Origin: Planctomycetota bacterium
Lineage (GTDB): Bacteria; Planctomycetota; Phycisphaerae; UBA1845; UTPLA1
Direction of reading: 5' to 3'
NCBI GenBank assembly: GCA_015654675.1
Contig: JAATGM010000014.1
Coordinates: forward strand, 1 to 64,000
DNA: 64,000 bases
The position numbers and the translations under genes are program-made. Positions 37,301 to 43,727 of the stretch are shown piece by piece. A model generated the notes under the pieces. It had not been told where the DNA came from. It did no database searches and was given only the letters and a program-made list of their open reading frames with translations. Numbering within the stretch: the first letter of the stretch is position 1; every line of letters begins with the position of its first letter.

Positions 37301-38508
37301 TCGGTCTTGCCTTGGAGGTAGTCGCGTGTGTGAAGCGTGAACCACTGTCCAGCGTACGTGTTGCCGGAGAAACCGAGTCCGGCCGTGAATCCGTCTGAAT
37401 CGCCGTAAAGAGCCAGCGAGTCATCGCTACCGTTGTTCTGCGGGAAGTTGCCCGTCGCCTCATCAAACCCTGGGCAAGCGATAATCAGACCCATGTGCTG
37501 CGGACCGTTGCCGTTTCCGAGCATCGGACGCGGATAATCGCTGAACACTGAAAGCCGATACGAGAAACCACCGGCCGGAAGGGTGACCGGGGCGAACTGG
37601 GTCGTCGGGAAGACAAAGAACACGCCATCCGGCGGATTCGCGGGTCGCGGTGCACCAGGCGCACACCACTGAACATCAACCAGCGCCGGCTGGCTGGCAG
37701 GACTGGTCGCGAACGTCGAGCACGTCCCTGCAGCGCAGGTGGACGTGTAGATGCGAAGTCGCAAACGATGCAGGGCCGTATTGTTCGTGGCCACGCCGAT
37801 CGTCGCACCGCAAATGCTCGTCGCAACTGGCATCGAGGCATTCACCAGCACTGACTCAAACACCTGCCCACCGGCAAATGTTCCCTGAGTCACGCCGAGG
37901 TCGGTAAAGCCGTAGCCATCGCGCGACACCGTGTTGGCGTCACCGTCCATGTGCCACGCCTCTTCGCCGCACTCATCAGCCGCGTCCTGGTTGCCCAGGG
38001 TGCAGCCGGAAGCGTCCCGAGGCATCGGGCCTTCAGGAGCAACGCCCTGACCCGGGCGAACGACTCCTTCGACCATCGCCGTGCGGTGAATGGTCACCTG
38101 CTCGCCGGTGGCTTTGTTGACGATTGTGAGGTCGCCGATGATCCGGCCCTCGGACAGCTTGGTAGCTGCCTCGCGGCCTTCCTGCGCAGGATTCTGCGCC
38201 GGCGCGGCCTGCTTCGCCTCAGCTCGCTTTTCGGCCGGCTGGGCTGCGGCAGGAGCATTCGCCGCAGCGCGCTCCGGAACAGCAGGGGCTGGAGCAACCA
38301 CCGGCATCGGAGCGGTGATGATTCGGACCGGCTGCTCGGACGACGTACTCGCGCCGCCGACGCCTTCCAACTTCAACATATTCGCGGCTGGATCAATCGA
38401 CGGACCGGCATTCTTGTCGGTCGGTCGATTGAGTCCGGCGGCCGCGCCAAATAGCGCTAGCGCCGTCCCCAATGCGATACAAAAACTCGCTGCCTTCTTA
38501 CTCGTCAT
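31303..38508 (-). CDS. Giant secreted multidomain protein (2401 aa) with P domain and dockerin
   Basis: A Sec signal (about 1-25) and an Ala/Pro-rich stretch (about 65-110) open the protein. A dockerin-like pair lies at about 432-490 (NPNGVIDTNDAQT, CADVDRNNRIDCNDW) and a proprotein-convertase P domain at about 530-700 (GIGDLDVDLDITHT, GVGDWRLNVSDRAFGDTG). Calcium-type repeats DCNxNxIPDxCE occur at about 1485-1617, with single copies near 1940 and 1990. The C-terminal dockerin is at about 2330-2401 (CVGDVNGDNAVRGNDV, ADMNADNLINAADY). Cysteine is frequent, fitting an extracellular disulfide-bonded protein. No protease or glycosidase active site was recognised. GGAAGGAGC precedes the start by about 10 nt. 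Confidence 0.88.
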   Translation of the reverse strand: MTSKKAASFCIALGTALALFGAAAGLNRPTDKNAGPSIDPAANMLKLEGVGGASTSSEQPVRIITAPMPVVAPAPAVPERAAANAPAAAQPAEKRAEAKQAAPAQNPAQEGREAATKLSEGRIIGDLTIVNKATGEQVTIHRTAMVEGVVRPGQGVAPEGPMPRDASGCTLGNQDAADECGEEAWHMDGDANTVSRDGYGFTDLGVTQGTFAGGQVFESVLVNASMPVATSICGATIGVATNNTALHRLRLRIYTSTCAAGTCSTFATSPASQPALVDVQWCAPGAPRPANPPDGVFFVFPTTQFAPVTLPAGGFSYRLSVFSDYPRPMLGNGNGPQHMGLIIACPGFDEATGNFPQNNGSDDSLALYGDSDGFTAGLGFSGNTYAGQWFTLHTRDYLQGKTDPDKSSTTMGNEVAPFACDMAAGAPLSTCGNPNGVIDTNDAQTLANLIIANVGTIPTLANRCADVDRNNRIDCNDWRTFAALCGQGLAVPPTMSAPLPGAGDPIYGNITCQPNVIAQYNSGGTLGVPGGELPVLLPSNIPDNNFTGVTNTQTNAASGTNGIGDLDVDLDITHTNNSDLTVKLIHSNISRTIINKNNGRLTDGSLGFEGIRCLLDDGEQDGTNAPGGFATAPAKWARTNFRLFGRYKPEKTLTIFNGRRYGGAGNGTGTGVGDWRLNVSDRAFGDTGAINKWSLHVRLGSVVSGIVSGGTTVDGTSIKDNYRTLSCSTANPLTDPTATYFTFGQPGGTDASNPLTAIPSNFFDQGSSGFTGTIRFEGEPLDAFTSDADMVIRRLGNIQLTVSGACSLPLIPSDQGVSCAFYRSDTMNLRSCQPIQVTYADRTYSELWDIKTTVNEIDQLNGFITLYPAGAVDTSSSGRYWALLSMRPTFRFSQTADPNNFVKLDTAINGFGNGDPDLELSTGDENPSTPSPGCGASTPPTLCRIPYVSDPDRAGQALGANPTGIVPGDASFVPNVTTGLTSFSSQFTARSVNSIPSNVARNWFRIAVRAPKPIPNCPSVPASTKSLPKELVVGTWGFGGTRIDLPQTSGGCQMTTGTAFTLPSSDCNGRAGAGVSEKRIDRFNTGASPIQVSQVRWVGAYSQCGYNNATTTLPNNVDEPPLGPGFQDNFTMEFWRDEANPSPATIPSPNFGSGSLISESIGNGGNRTAETGLPGLPADFNLTGYTKPVRKYNYSFSYPFGGEPTLPAGNVWISIYNNTSLTLCQGTVPSGFVGYWSWMSNLAGGLGLAEARRYSCTNTVVSLAGRLNMGYCVATAVVTSNFYGSGRVDSTCPQTAKGLSYLVAGSQTGDGVGSGQLRGVTSSLPTLAAPFVSDRWNNVGTTFKAGNTGKYQEQILAGTPAVTNPSVKTALQNLLTTKGIAFSNCQLDAIIAALAGTPGSINAERVFAGQLNFDSPTVTGSIEQVCQQLDGQTYGGPANTVQAVDALKNNLSVFGIGLVRNRTGNFPLPVGGSYGVTAFYVTDQKKDCNSNGRDDADDIACGLGNTCGGLAGSGDCNNNGIPDECEVPPLGTATDCDANLQPDTCQASCLQNGIIDPCNVPPISNAHPDCDANKIPDECQTDCDNNSVIDPCEIPPVSTNQTDCNGNLIPDNCETQGAFVAPLGTISGVVGGQITFESPLYTVGPLQTGLPTSGPTGAGAQAGWRTIVGSEITMPGFGGATPTLYPGANQGAQIVLESSRVPLAPCTQPWFQGQCVLMPVDATNSVGNHGVWSLGALSPKMRNRTQGFTRFDISMEVEPGANENDALCMCLISDNGQGFANPLAPPSIIGGVSIARVSNSDPNPTFYMFSSDPATAVVQIVSFGDTVPEGACIRWRFEVDGVSPVGPNTNSYYLDVDGNGFVLNRQSRPLSTAFGAVPVRFAIGRGQNANTNGRTSGTRIWWDNAKFTVGTLFSPGLATCGGSGTKNGCRILAGEPDCNYNSVPDSCDISTTYGGSCVATVGTYATATPPVTNTSALTTQPCYNDCNNNGKPDDCEVASAVPPTTGGPSVRMFHNFEQTVTPPPPFFSSVGSIIGQPTADPLVAPVTGGDATANGIPAYFVPVIAPDTLPDVAQLQVSTANPCPVAAGNEQSIGLFVDLTRKLDGTAPYTVRSGVYNSPITSPHGNIQRFTTDMKILAGRATYIVRPLGDDPQTVEFARLSIQRVRLARAGVNYPDDFDNHLAAQGYLPTNQVQVQVGGLATGGVAYAALLDPNTSAPVQWPLNTCFRLIIETDTGRPNTPAGQLLDKGSNVMVGVDTNFDDVPETFLRVGMVSTQLMRGVDLVSDNVASGDPSASGAGFFDNVTIKELNDFCNSPGCIPIPPPDCGIVPVCATCVGDVNGDNAVRGNDVQGMVKCRIAGPSITTGCACADMNADNLINAADYPLFVNKVLGVGDPNPACP

Positions 38509-39076
38509 AAGCGATTGCTCCTTCCGAAGACCCTTTAATAGACCTTTCAGATTTCAACAGGAACTAGACCGCCCGATCTCGAGGATCGATCGGGGCGAAC
38601 ATTTTGCGTTTCGTTTGAGCCCAGGAAAATAATTTTTGGCAGGAACAGAATGTAGGGACTGGGAGAAAAAAGCGGCCGCAGACGCCGTTGGAATAGCACA
38701 GACTGACGCGCAGATTCGCTGGCACTTCTTTCCCCGGACTCCCTTGTGGGACTGTAACCGGCTTTGCCCCCGCGTGATAACGCAGGCGCACAGCCCTCCT
38801 TCACACTTATTGAACCAAAACGGCATAATCAAGTCAAGACGAAAATCGGCTCGTGGCCTTGACGACTGTCGCAACAAACCCATTCCTACCTTGATAAGCG
38901 CCGCCGATAACGCCGCTGGGCGATGTCGGTTCCCAGCGCGGAATCGCTCGTGCAAAAATTGTCAGACCGGTCCGCGGTCACAGATCGGATAGCGGACCGC
39001 AATTCGCCGTCGAGGGGCTTTGACGGCGCACAAAGAAAGAGACGCATCGCGCCTCATTCAAGTAATATTCCCGGAC
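38509..39076. other. Intergenic gap of 568 bp between divergent genes
   Basis: It separates the giant secreted-protein gene from the HEAT-repeat gene. It holds the candidate promoter at 38809-38837 and short imperfect inverted repeats. Minus-strand frames at 38554-38955 have no family match or ribosome-binding site and look like chance. The region is richer in A and T than its surroundings. Confidence 0.5.
38809..38837 (-). promoter_or_regulatory. Candidate sigma-70-type promoter for the giant gene
   Basis: On the minus strand TTGACT (38837-38832) and TTCAAT (38814-38809) are separated by 17 bp in a locally AT-rich patch. Transcription would start near 38800, giving a leader of about 290 nt before the start codon at 38508. 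The -10 match is only four of six. Confidence 0.3.
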
Positions 39077-39967
39077 ATGAGTGTCAGACAAGCCCAATCG
39101 CCCCGTATTTTCAGCACCGCCGTCATAATTGCGATCATGCTGGCACTCGCAGGTACCGCAGTCTGGCAACGCAACGCCATTCGCGCTCGCTGGTACGCCC
39201 GACGCCTCACGCAAGCCGAGAACCCGGCAGACCTTGCGTACGCCGCCTCGGCTCTGGCCTCGCTCGGATCGTCAGCCACCGGGCCCGCCCTTCAGCTTCT
39301 GGATAATCCGCGTCCAGATATCCGGGTTCTCGCTACCCTGATTGTCGGACGTATCGGCGACCCGGCCGCGGCCGACGGACTCATCCGCGCATTGTCCGAC
39401 AACGACTTGGACGTCCGCGTCTCCGCCGCAGCCCAGCTCGGCCTAATGCCCGGCAGCGATCGCCTGGTACCCCGTCTGGCTGATATGACCCGCATCGCGC
39501 CGCGCGATTCAGCGATGGCGGCCGCCGTCGCCCTCGAAAAAATCCCACCCGATCAGGCCGCCAGCGCCCTCAGAGACCTCGCCCGTTCTCGCTCCGATGC
39601 CGTCATTCGGGCTCAAGCAGTCGAGTGCCTGGGTCGGCGACGAGACCCAAATGCAATTCCAACACTGGTATCGCGGCTGGCGGATCTCGCGCTGGTCGAC
39701 ACGCCCCTGCTAGGCGAGTACCGCGACGACCGAGTTCTCAGCGCGGTGATGGAGCGCGGAGTCGCCTTGCCAAACGCGACTACCCGTCCCACAACTCGCA
39801 TAGTTGCCGACTTCGCCGAGCGATCCCTCGAACAGATCACTGGTAAATCGTTCAAACCAATCGCCGGCGACGGTTCGCCGACCGCGAAAGCCCGCTTCTG
39901 GGCCGACGCCAAGCCGCTCGATCCAACCTCGCTTCCCGCCGACCTATCAGTCCCAACGTCCGAATAA
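39077..39967 (+). CDS. Membrane-anchored HEAT-repeat protein
   Basis: One N-terminal membrane helix (about 12-32, FSTAVIIAIMLALAGTAVW) is followed by HEAT-like repeats, e.g. ALQLLDNPRPDIRVLATLIVGRIGDPAAADGLIRALSDNDLDVRVSAAAQLG. Such repeats make helical scaffolds for protein binding; no enzymatic motif is visible. The N-in orientation would place the repeats outside the cytoplasm. Met at 39077 is preferred over 39020 as the hydrophobic helix then lies near the N-terminus; the Shine-Dalgarno site is weak. Length 296 residues. Confidence 0.75.
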   Translation: MSVRQAQSPRIFSTAVIIAIMLALAGTAVWQRNAIRARWYARRLTQAENPADLAYAASALASLGSSATGPALQLLDNPRPDIRVLATLIVGRIGDPAAADGLIRALSDNDLDVRVSAAAQLGLMPGSDRLVPRLADMTRIAPRDSAMAAAVALEKIPPDQAASALRDLARSRSDAVIRAQAVECLGRRRDPNAIPTLVSRLADLALVDTPLLGEYRDDRVLSAVMERGVALPNATTRPTTRIVADFAERSLEQITGKSFKPIAGDGSPTAKARFWADAKPLDPTSLPADLSVPTSE

Positions 39968-40055
39968 CTAGTCAGAACGATCTTGACACCCCGATAACCA
40001 AAATGACAATGCCGCTCGCAGAAACCAGACAATCGGAATATCAGGAGTGATCGTC

Positions 40056-40454
40056 ATGCGTAGAACTATCCTCACAACGCTTACGCTGCTCGCCGTCTCC
40101 ACAACCGGCTGCTCAAGCATCGGCGGAACCTGGATCAGCAAGAACGCCGCCGACACACCCAAGAGTCCGATCGGTCGAGCAACGTTTGCGAGCGATGGCA
40201 CCTTCACCTGCGAGGCCGACTATGGTCCGAAGGCCGGAATGAAGGCCTCATCCGGAACCTATTCATACGATCAATGGAAGAAGCGATTGTCCGTCGAATC
40301 TGACGGCAAGAAGCGCGACTACGACTGCGACATTAGCGGCGATCAGATGACGCTCTCGAATCCGGGCGGACTCGACCCAAAGGCGAAAGCCCCGCAAACC
40401 AAGTACATGATGACGCGCATGAAGGGCAAGTCGATGTGGTCGATGGGTTCCTGA
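40056..40454 (+). CDS. Small lipoprotein, 132 aa
   Basis: A short signal MRRTILTTLTLLAVSTTGC ends in a lipobox-like TTGC (Cys19). The mature part is hydrophilic and beta-rich with GTWIS..., GRATFASDGTFTCEADYG, GTYSYDQWKKRLSVE and DYDCDISGDQMTLS. This is the pattern of lipocalin-like domains that begin with GxW, but the match is not strong. AGGAG sits 8 nt upstream of ATG 40056, which fixes the start; a GTG at 40047 is in frame but overlaps the Shine-Dalgarno site. Confidence 0.7.
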   Translation: MRRTILTTLTLLAVSTTGCSSIGGTWISKNAADTPKSPIGRATFASDGTFTCEADYGPKAGMKASSGTYSYDQWKKRLSVESDGKKRDYDCDISGDQMTLSNPGGLDPKAKAPQTKYMMTRMKGKSMWSMGS

Positions 40455-40458
40455 TCGA

Positions 40459-40478
40459 TCGCCGCGGTTTGGCGGCGA
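40459..40478. repeat. Hairpin between lipoprotein gene and groES
   Basis: TCGCCGC-GGTTTG-GCGGCGA, seven perfect pairs, starts 4 bp after the lipoprotein stop. There is no T run, so at best it is a weak or Rho-assisted end. No CIRCE-type heat-shock operator is present before the following groES gene. Confidence 0.35.
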
Positions 40479-40508
40479 GCGAATCAACCCGCTAATATCC
40501 ACGAACAC

Positions 40509-40841
40509 ATGGGCAGCTCCGACGCAGAAACTCGCGCTGAACGATTCGAAACCGTTGAGCCAATTGGAAAGCGCGTCCTCATCCGCAAGGACGAAGACCG
40601 CAAGCGAACCAAGGGCGGCATTCAACTCCCCGACAAAATCGAAATCCCCACCATCACCGGCCGTATCGTCGCCGTCTCGGTTCAAATCGAGCGCGACGAG
40701 GATTTCCCGCTCAAGCAATACGATAAGGTGCTGTTCAATCCCAAGAATGCGATCCCGGTCGACTTCGAAGGCGATAACCGCCTCTTCGTTGTGAACGTCG
40801 AAGACGTGGTCGCGGTCTTCCGCAAACCAGTGAAGAAATAG
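40509..40841 (+). CDS. groS: GroES-like co-chaperonin (Cpn10)
   Basis: A 110-residue Cpn10 with the core patterns IGKRVLIRKDE, a mobile-loop equivalent RTKGGIQLPD, GRIVAVS, YDKVLFNPKNAIPVD and LFVVNVEDVVAVF. About 14 extra N-terminal residues precede the usual start. It would cap a GroEL ring, but groEL is not next to it: the downstream gene is convergent and unrelated. Stand-alone groES copies occur in several phyla with more than one chaperonin set. No Shine-Dalgarno site is visible. Confidence 0.88.
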   Translation: MGSSDAETRAERFETVEPIGKRVLIRKDEDRKRTKGGIQLPDKIEIPTITGRIVAVSVQIERDEDFPLKQYDKVLFNPKNAIPVDFEGDNRLFVVNVEDVVAVFRKPVKK

Positions 40842-40847
40842 CCCGGT

Positions 40848-41522
40848 TCAATCGCTGTCCGGCTCGGATTCCTCGCCCACCGGAGCGTGCTTCCCCGCCT
40901 TGCCGGACTGCGGGCTCATCGCCTTCCATACCGTGATCTTCGCCGCCACACTAGTCGTCTTGTCGTCAGCCCCGCGCGCGCTCGTAATCTGGCAACGCCG
41001 CCCAAGCGGAATGTCGCTCAACTTGATCGACCGCTTCTCCATCGTGATCACCGTATCGCGCGAAACCCGAACCGTCAGAATCTGCGGCCGATCGCCCGAT
41101 TTTCCCCCCGGATACTGCCGCGTTATCTGCACAGTCCCCGCCTTCACATCCACCGCCGTCACAGTGCCCGTGATGTCAGGGTACGGATCGGCCAGCGTCA
41201 GCCGTCGGGCTATCCCCGTTGGCTTGCCCTGCGCATCCTCACGAAGATAAACCCACACGCGCATCTGCGACCGGATCGCCGACGCATCGACCGGCTTTCT
41301 CGCCCGCACCAGCTCCGTGTCCGCGTCATATCGAATCGTCTCGCGATCGGCGTTCTTCTTCGATCCGATCCGCACGACCAGCGTCCGCGCCGCCGTATCC
41401 ACGCGCTCGATCACGCCCATGAAGTCATAGGTCCGCCGCCGCGGCGGTGCCCCCGACACTTCGCCGATAACCAGCGTCGCCGCCACCACCAGCCAACACG
41501 CCGACAGAACTCGCGCGCCCAT
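40848..41522 (-). CDS. Secreted DUF5666-like protein, 223 aa
   Basis: A signal peptide (about 1-25, ending VSGA) is followed by three related beta-rich segments, e.g. YDFMGVIERVDTAARTLVVRI, GTVTAVDVKAGTVQITRQ and VRVSRDTVITMEKRSIKLSDI. The G.V..VD...T..V pattern resembles the DUF5666 OB-like fold. The function is unknown. Met at 41522 has GGGAGG about 8 nt upstream, so the longer frame to 41618 is not used. The tail is acidic (EESEPDSD). It is divergent from the glycosyltransferase gene at 41605 with an 82-bp gap. Confidence 0.7.
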   Translation of the reverse strand: MGARVLSACWLVVAATLVIGEVSGAPPRRRTYDFMGVIERVDTAARTLVVRIGSKKNADRETIRYDADTELVRARKPVDASAIRSQMRVWVYLREDAQGKPTGIARRLTLADPYPDITGTVTAVDVKAGTVQITRQYPGGKSGDRPQILTVRVSRDTVITMEKRSIKLSDIPLGRRCQITSARGADDKTTSVAAKITVWKAMSPQSGKAGKHAPVGEESEPDSD

Positions 41523-41604
41523 GCATGTGCCTCCCGAAAGGTTCGAGCGCATAATACTCCGCCGCGACGCGCCCAAGAAACGCCCCGACGGCCCCGGACA
41601 CTGA

Positions 41605-42786
41605 ATGACCGTTCTCACAAATCTCCTGCTGACCGCCTACGCAATCGCCGTGGCCTCGCTCTGCCGCAGCGTCTGGCTCACCCGCCGTCTCCTGCGCGAA
41701 CAGCGTGCCACCCCCGCCACCGACGCGCAGCAAGACTCACTTCCCTCGATCGAAGTCGTCGTCCCCGTGAAAGACGAAGAAAAGAACATCGCTCGCTGCG
41801 TCGAATCTGTCCTACGGCAGGACTACCCCAACTGCCGCCTGATCGTCGTCAACGATCGCTCCACCGACCGCACCGCCGCCATAGTTCGCGAAATCGCACA
41901 ACGAGATCCGCGCGTCGCCTGCCACGACGTCACCGACCTCCCGCCCGGCCTCTACGGAAAGCCGCACGCCCTTCAATCCGTCGCCCCACACCTTCGCGCC
42001 GAACTCGTCCTCTTCATGGACAGCGACATGGATCTCCACCCCGGCTGCCTCCGCACCCTGGCCTCATTCCTCCTGACCGAGCGCATCGACTGGCTCCCCG
42101 TGGCCGGCCGGCCGGACTTGCAAACACCCGGCGAGAAACTCATCGTCCCCATCGTCAGCGCGATGGCACTCGCCTGGCACGATCCGCGAAAAACATCCGA
42201 CCCCGACAACCCGGACGCTATGGGCAGCGGCCTCACGCTCTGCCGCCGCACCGCTTACGAAAAAATCGGCGCTCACAGCCAGGTGCTCCGTGCCTTTGAC
42301 GAAGACAGCGCTCTCATCCGGCTCGCCAAGGCAACCCGCCAACGCGTCGTTTATCTCATGGGAAGCGACCTCTACAGCGTCCGCTTTCACGGCTCCCTCG
42401 GCCGCACCATCCGCGGATTCGCCCGCGCCATCGCCGGCGGACTCAACCGCACGCTCCCGCAGCTATCCATTTCCGCCAATGCCCTCGGCTTCATCTCGTT
42501 GGCGCCATTCTTCATCCTTGCAGTCTACGCTCTGACTCGATATTTCGGCGTCGCCCTCCCGCTCGCCCCCGGCTGGCCGATCATCGCCGTCATTCATCTC
42601 ATCGCCGCATTCATGCTCGCCCGAATGATCTACCGAAACGCCGGCGCGCCCGGCTGGGAGTGGCTCCATCCGATCGGCGCACTGCTCACGATCTTCATCT
42701 GCATTCGCGCCGCGTTCATTCTGATCAGCGGTCGCGGACTGACTTGGCGCGGCACAAGCTACGCCGCGGACACGCCCGCGTCATGA
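41605..42786 (+). CDS. Membrane GT2 glycosyltransferase
   Basis: A 393-residue GT-A enzyme: one N-terminal membrane helix (about 5-25), catalytic domain (about 48-290) with VVVPVKDEEKNIARCVESVL, VNDRSTDRT, FMDSDMDLHPG (DxD metal site) and RAFDEDSALI, and three C-terminal membrane helices. This layout is that of cell-envelope glycosyltransferases such as the hopanoid-associated HpnB-like group, but donor and acceptor are unknown. No Shine-Dalgarno site is seen. Its stop overlaps the start of the methyltransferase gene (ATGA), and an acyltransferase gene lies next on the opposite strand. Confidence 0.85.
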   Translation: MTVLTNLLLTAYAIAVASLCRSVWLTRRLLREQRATPATDAQQDSLPSIEVVVPVKDEEKNIARCVESVLRQDYPNCRLIVVNDRSTDRTAAIVREIAQRDPRVACHDVTDLPPGLYGKPHALQSVAPHLRAELVLFMDSDMDLHPGCLRTLASFLLTERIDWLPVAGRPDLQTPGEKLIVPIVSAMALAWHDPRKTSDPDNPDAMGSGLTLCRRTAYEKIGAHSQVLRAFDEDSALIRLAKATRQRVVYLMGSDLYSVRFHGSLGRTIRGFARAIAGGLNRTLPQLSISANALGFISLAPFFILAVYALTRYFGVALPLAPGWPIIAVIHLIAAFMLARMIYRNAGAPGWEWLHPIGALLTIFICIRAAFILISGRGLTWRGTSYAADTPAS

Positions 42787-43727
42787 ATTCCGATCACCCG
42801 ATGCAACCCGCTCGCGCCCGGCTTGCCTGCATCTTTTGCGAGTTCCAGGCCGCGCCATCCGAACCCCTCGAAACAGCCGTCTTCCCCGGCAATGTCCGCG
42901 CATTCCTGCGCGAAAAGTTCTCCGTCTGGCGCTGCCCGGTCTGCCGCGCCATACATTGCCGCGACCTGGTCAACCTGCCCGACTACTACGCAAAATACCC
43001 CGTCCAATCCGCTCGCCTCTTCTGGGCGTCGCGACTGATGTATCGCACGCTGCTCCGACGCTTCACCGACTTCGGTTTTCGCGCCGACGATTCCTTCCTC
43101 GACTTCGGTTGCGGCTCGGGCATATTCCTCGATTACCTCCGCGAACGCGGCTTCCGAAACTGCGCCGGCTACGACCCCTACTCCAACGGCAGATATGGCG
43201 ACCGCTCCGTCCTGCGCCCGGCCGCATTTCGGTTCATCCTCCTGCAGGACGTGCTCGAACATGTCGAAGACCCGGCCGCCTTGCTCGCCGAACTAAACAA
43301 CTACCTCGCCCCGGGCGGATTCATCCAGATCGGCACACCCAACGCCGACAGAATCGACCTGCGCGACCCACGTGGATCAGTCGATGCGATTCAGGCCCCC
43401 TACCACCTGCACATCCCCACCCGCGCCGTCGTCGAACGCCTCGGGCGGGACCACGGCTGGTCGGCCGTCAGGTTCTATCCGCGCCCCTATCACGATTCCT
43501 GGTTCCCCGGCCTCAACAATCGCGCCACCCAGACCTGCAAGGAACTGATGGACGGCAGCATCGACTCGGTTCTCGAACCGCCAAAATACGCACGCCTGCT
43601 CGGCTCCCCGCGCTTCTGGTTCCAGGCGGTGCTCGGCTACTGGGTCAGCCGCAAGCTCGACATGGCCGTCATGCTGCGCAAGGACGCTCAACCAACCGCC
43701 GCCGGCCCCTCGACCAACCCGCGCTGA
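42783..43727 (+). CDS. SAM-dependent methyltransferase with N-terminal zinc-ribbon-like Cys pairs
   Basis: Residues about 14-60 contain two Cys pairs (CIFC and WRCPVC), a likely zinc ribbon. The class I methyltransferase domain follows with FLDFGCGSGIFLDYL (SAM loop), LQDVLEHVEDP and LAPGGFIQIGTPNADRIDL, the Methyltransf_23 pattern seen in enzymes acting on sugars or lipids. The coupled start with the upstream GT2 gene suggests both modify the same glycoconjugate. The last 40 bp overlap the convergent acyltransferase gene. Length 314 residues. Confidence 0.87.
   Translation: MNSDHPMQPARARLACIFCEFQAAPSEPLETAVFPGNVRAFLREKFSVWRCPVCRAIHCRDLVNLPDYYAKYPVQSARLFWASRLMYRTLLRRFTDFGFRADDSFLDFGCGSGIFLDYLRERGFRNCAGYDPYSNGRYGDRSVLRPAAFRFILLQDVLEHVEDPAALLAELNNYLAPGGFIQIGTPNADRIDLRDPRGSVDAIQAPYHLHIPTRAVVERLGRDHGWSAVRFYPRPYHDSWFPGLNNRATQTCKELMDGSIDSVLEPPKYARLLGSPRFWFQAVLGYWVSRKLDMAVMLRKDAQPTAAGPSTNPR

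Noticed and set aside
40455-40508. CIRCE heat-shock operator before groES
   Set aside because: Only a 7-bp GC hairpin is present; the CIRCE arms TTAGCACTC/GAGTGCTAA are absent.
40887-42299. 470-codon + strand frame across 40887-42299
   Set aside because: Runs through two well-supported genes in other frames, with Arg/Pro/His-rich product.
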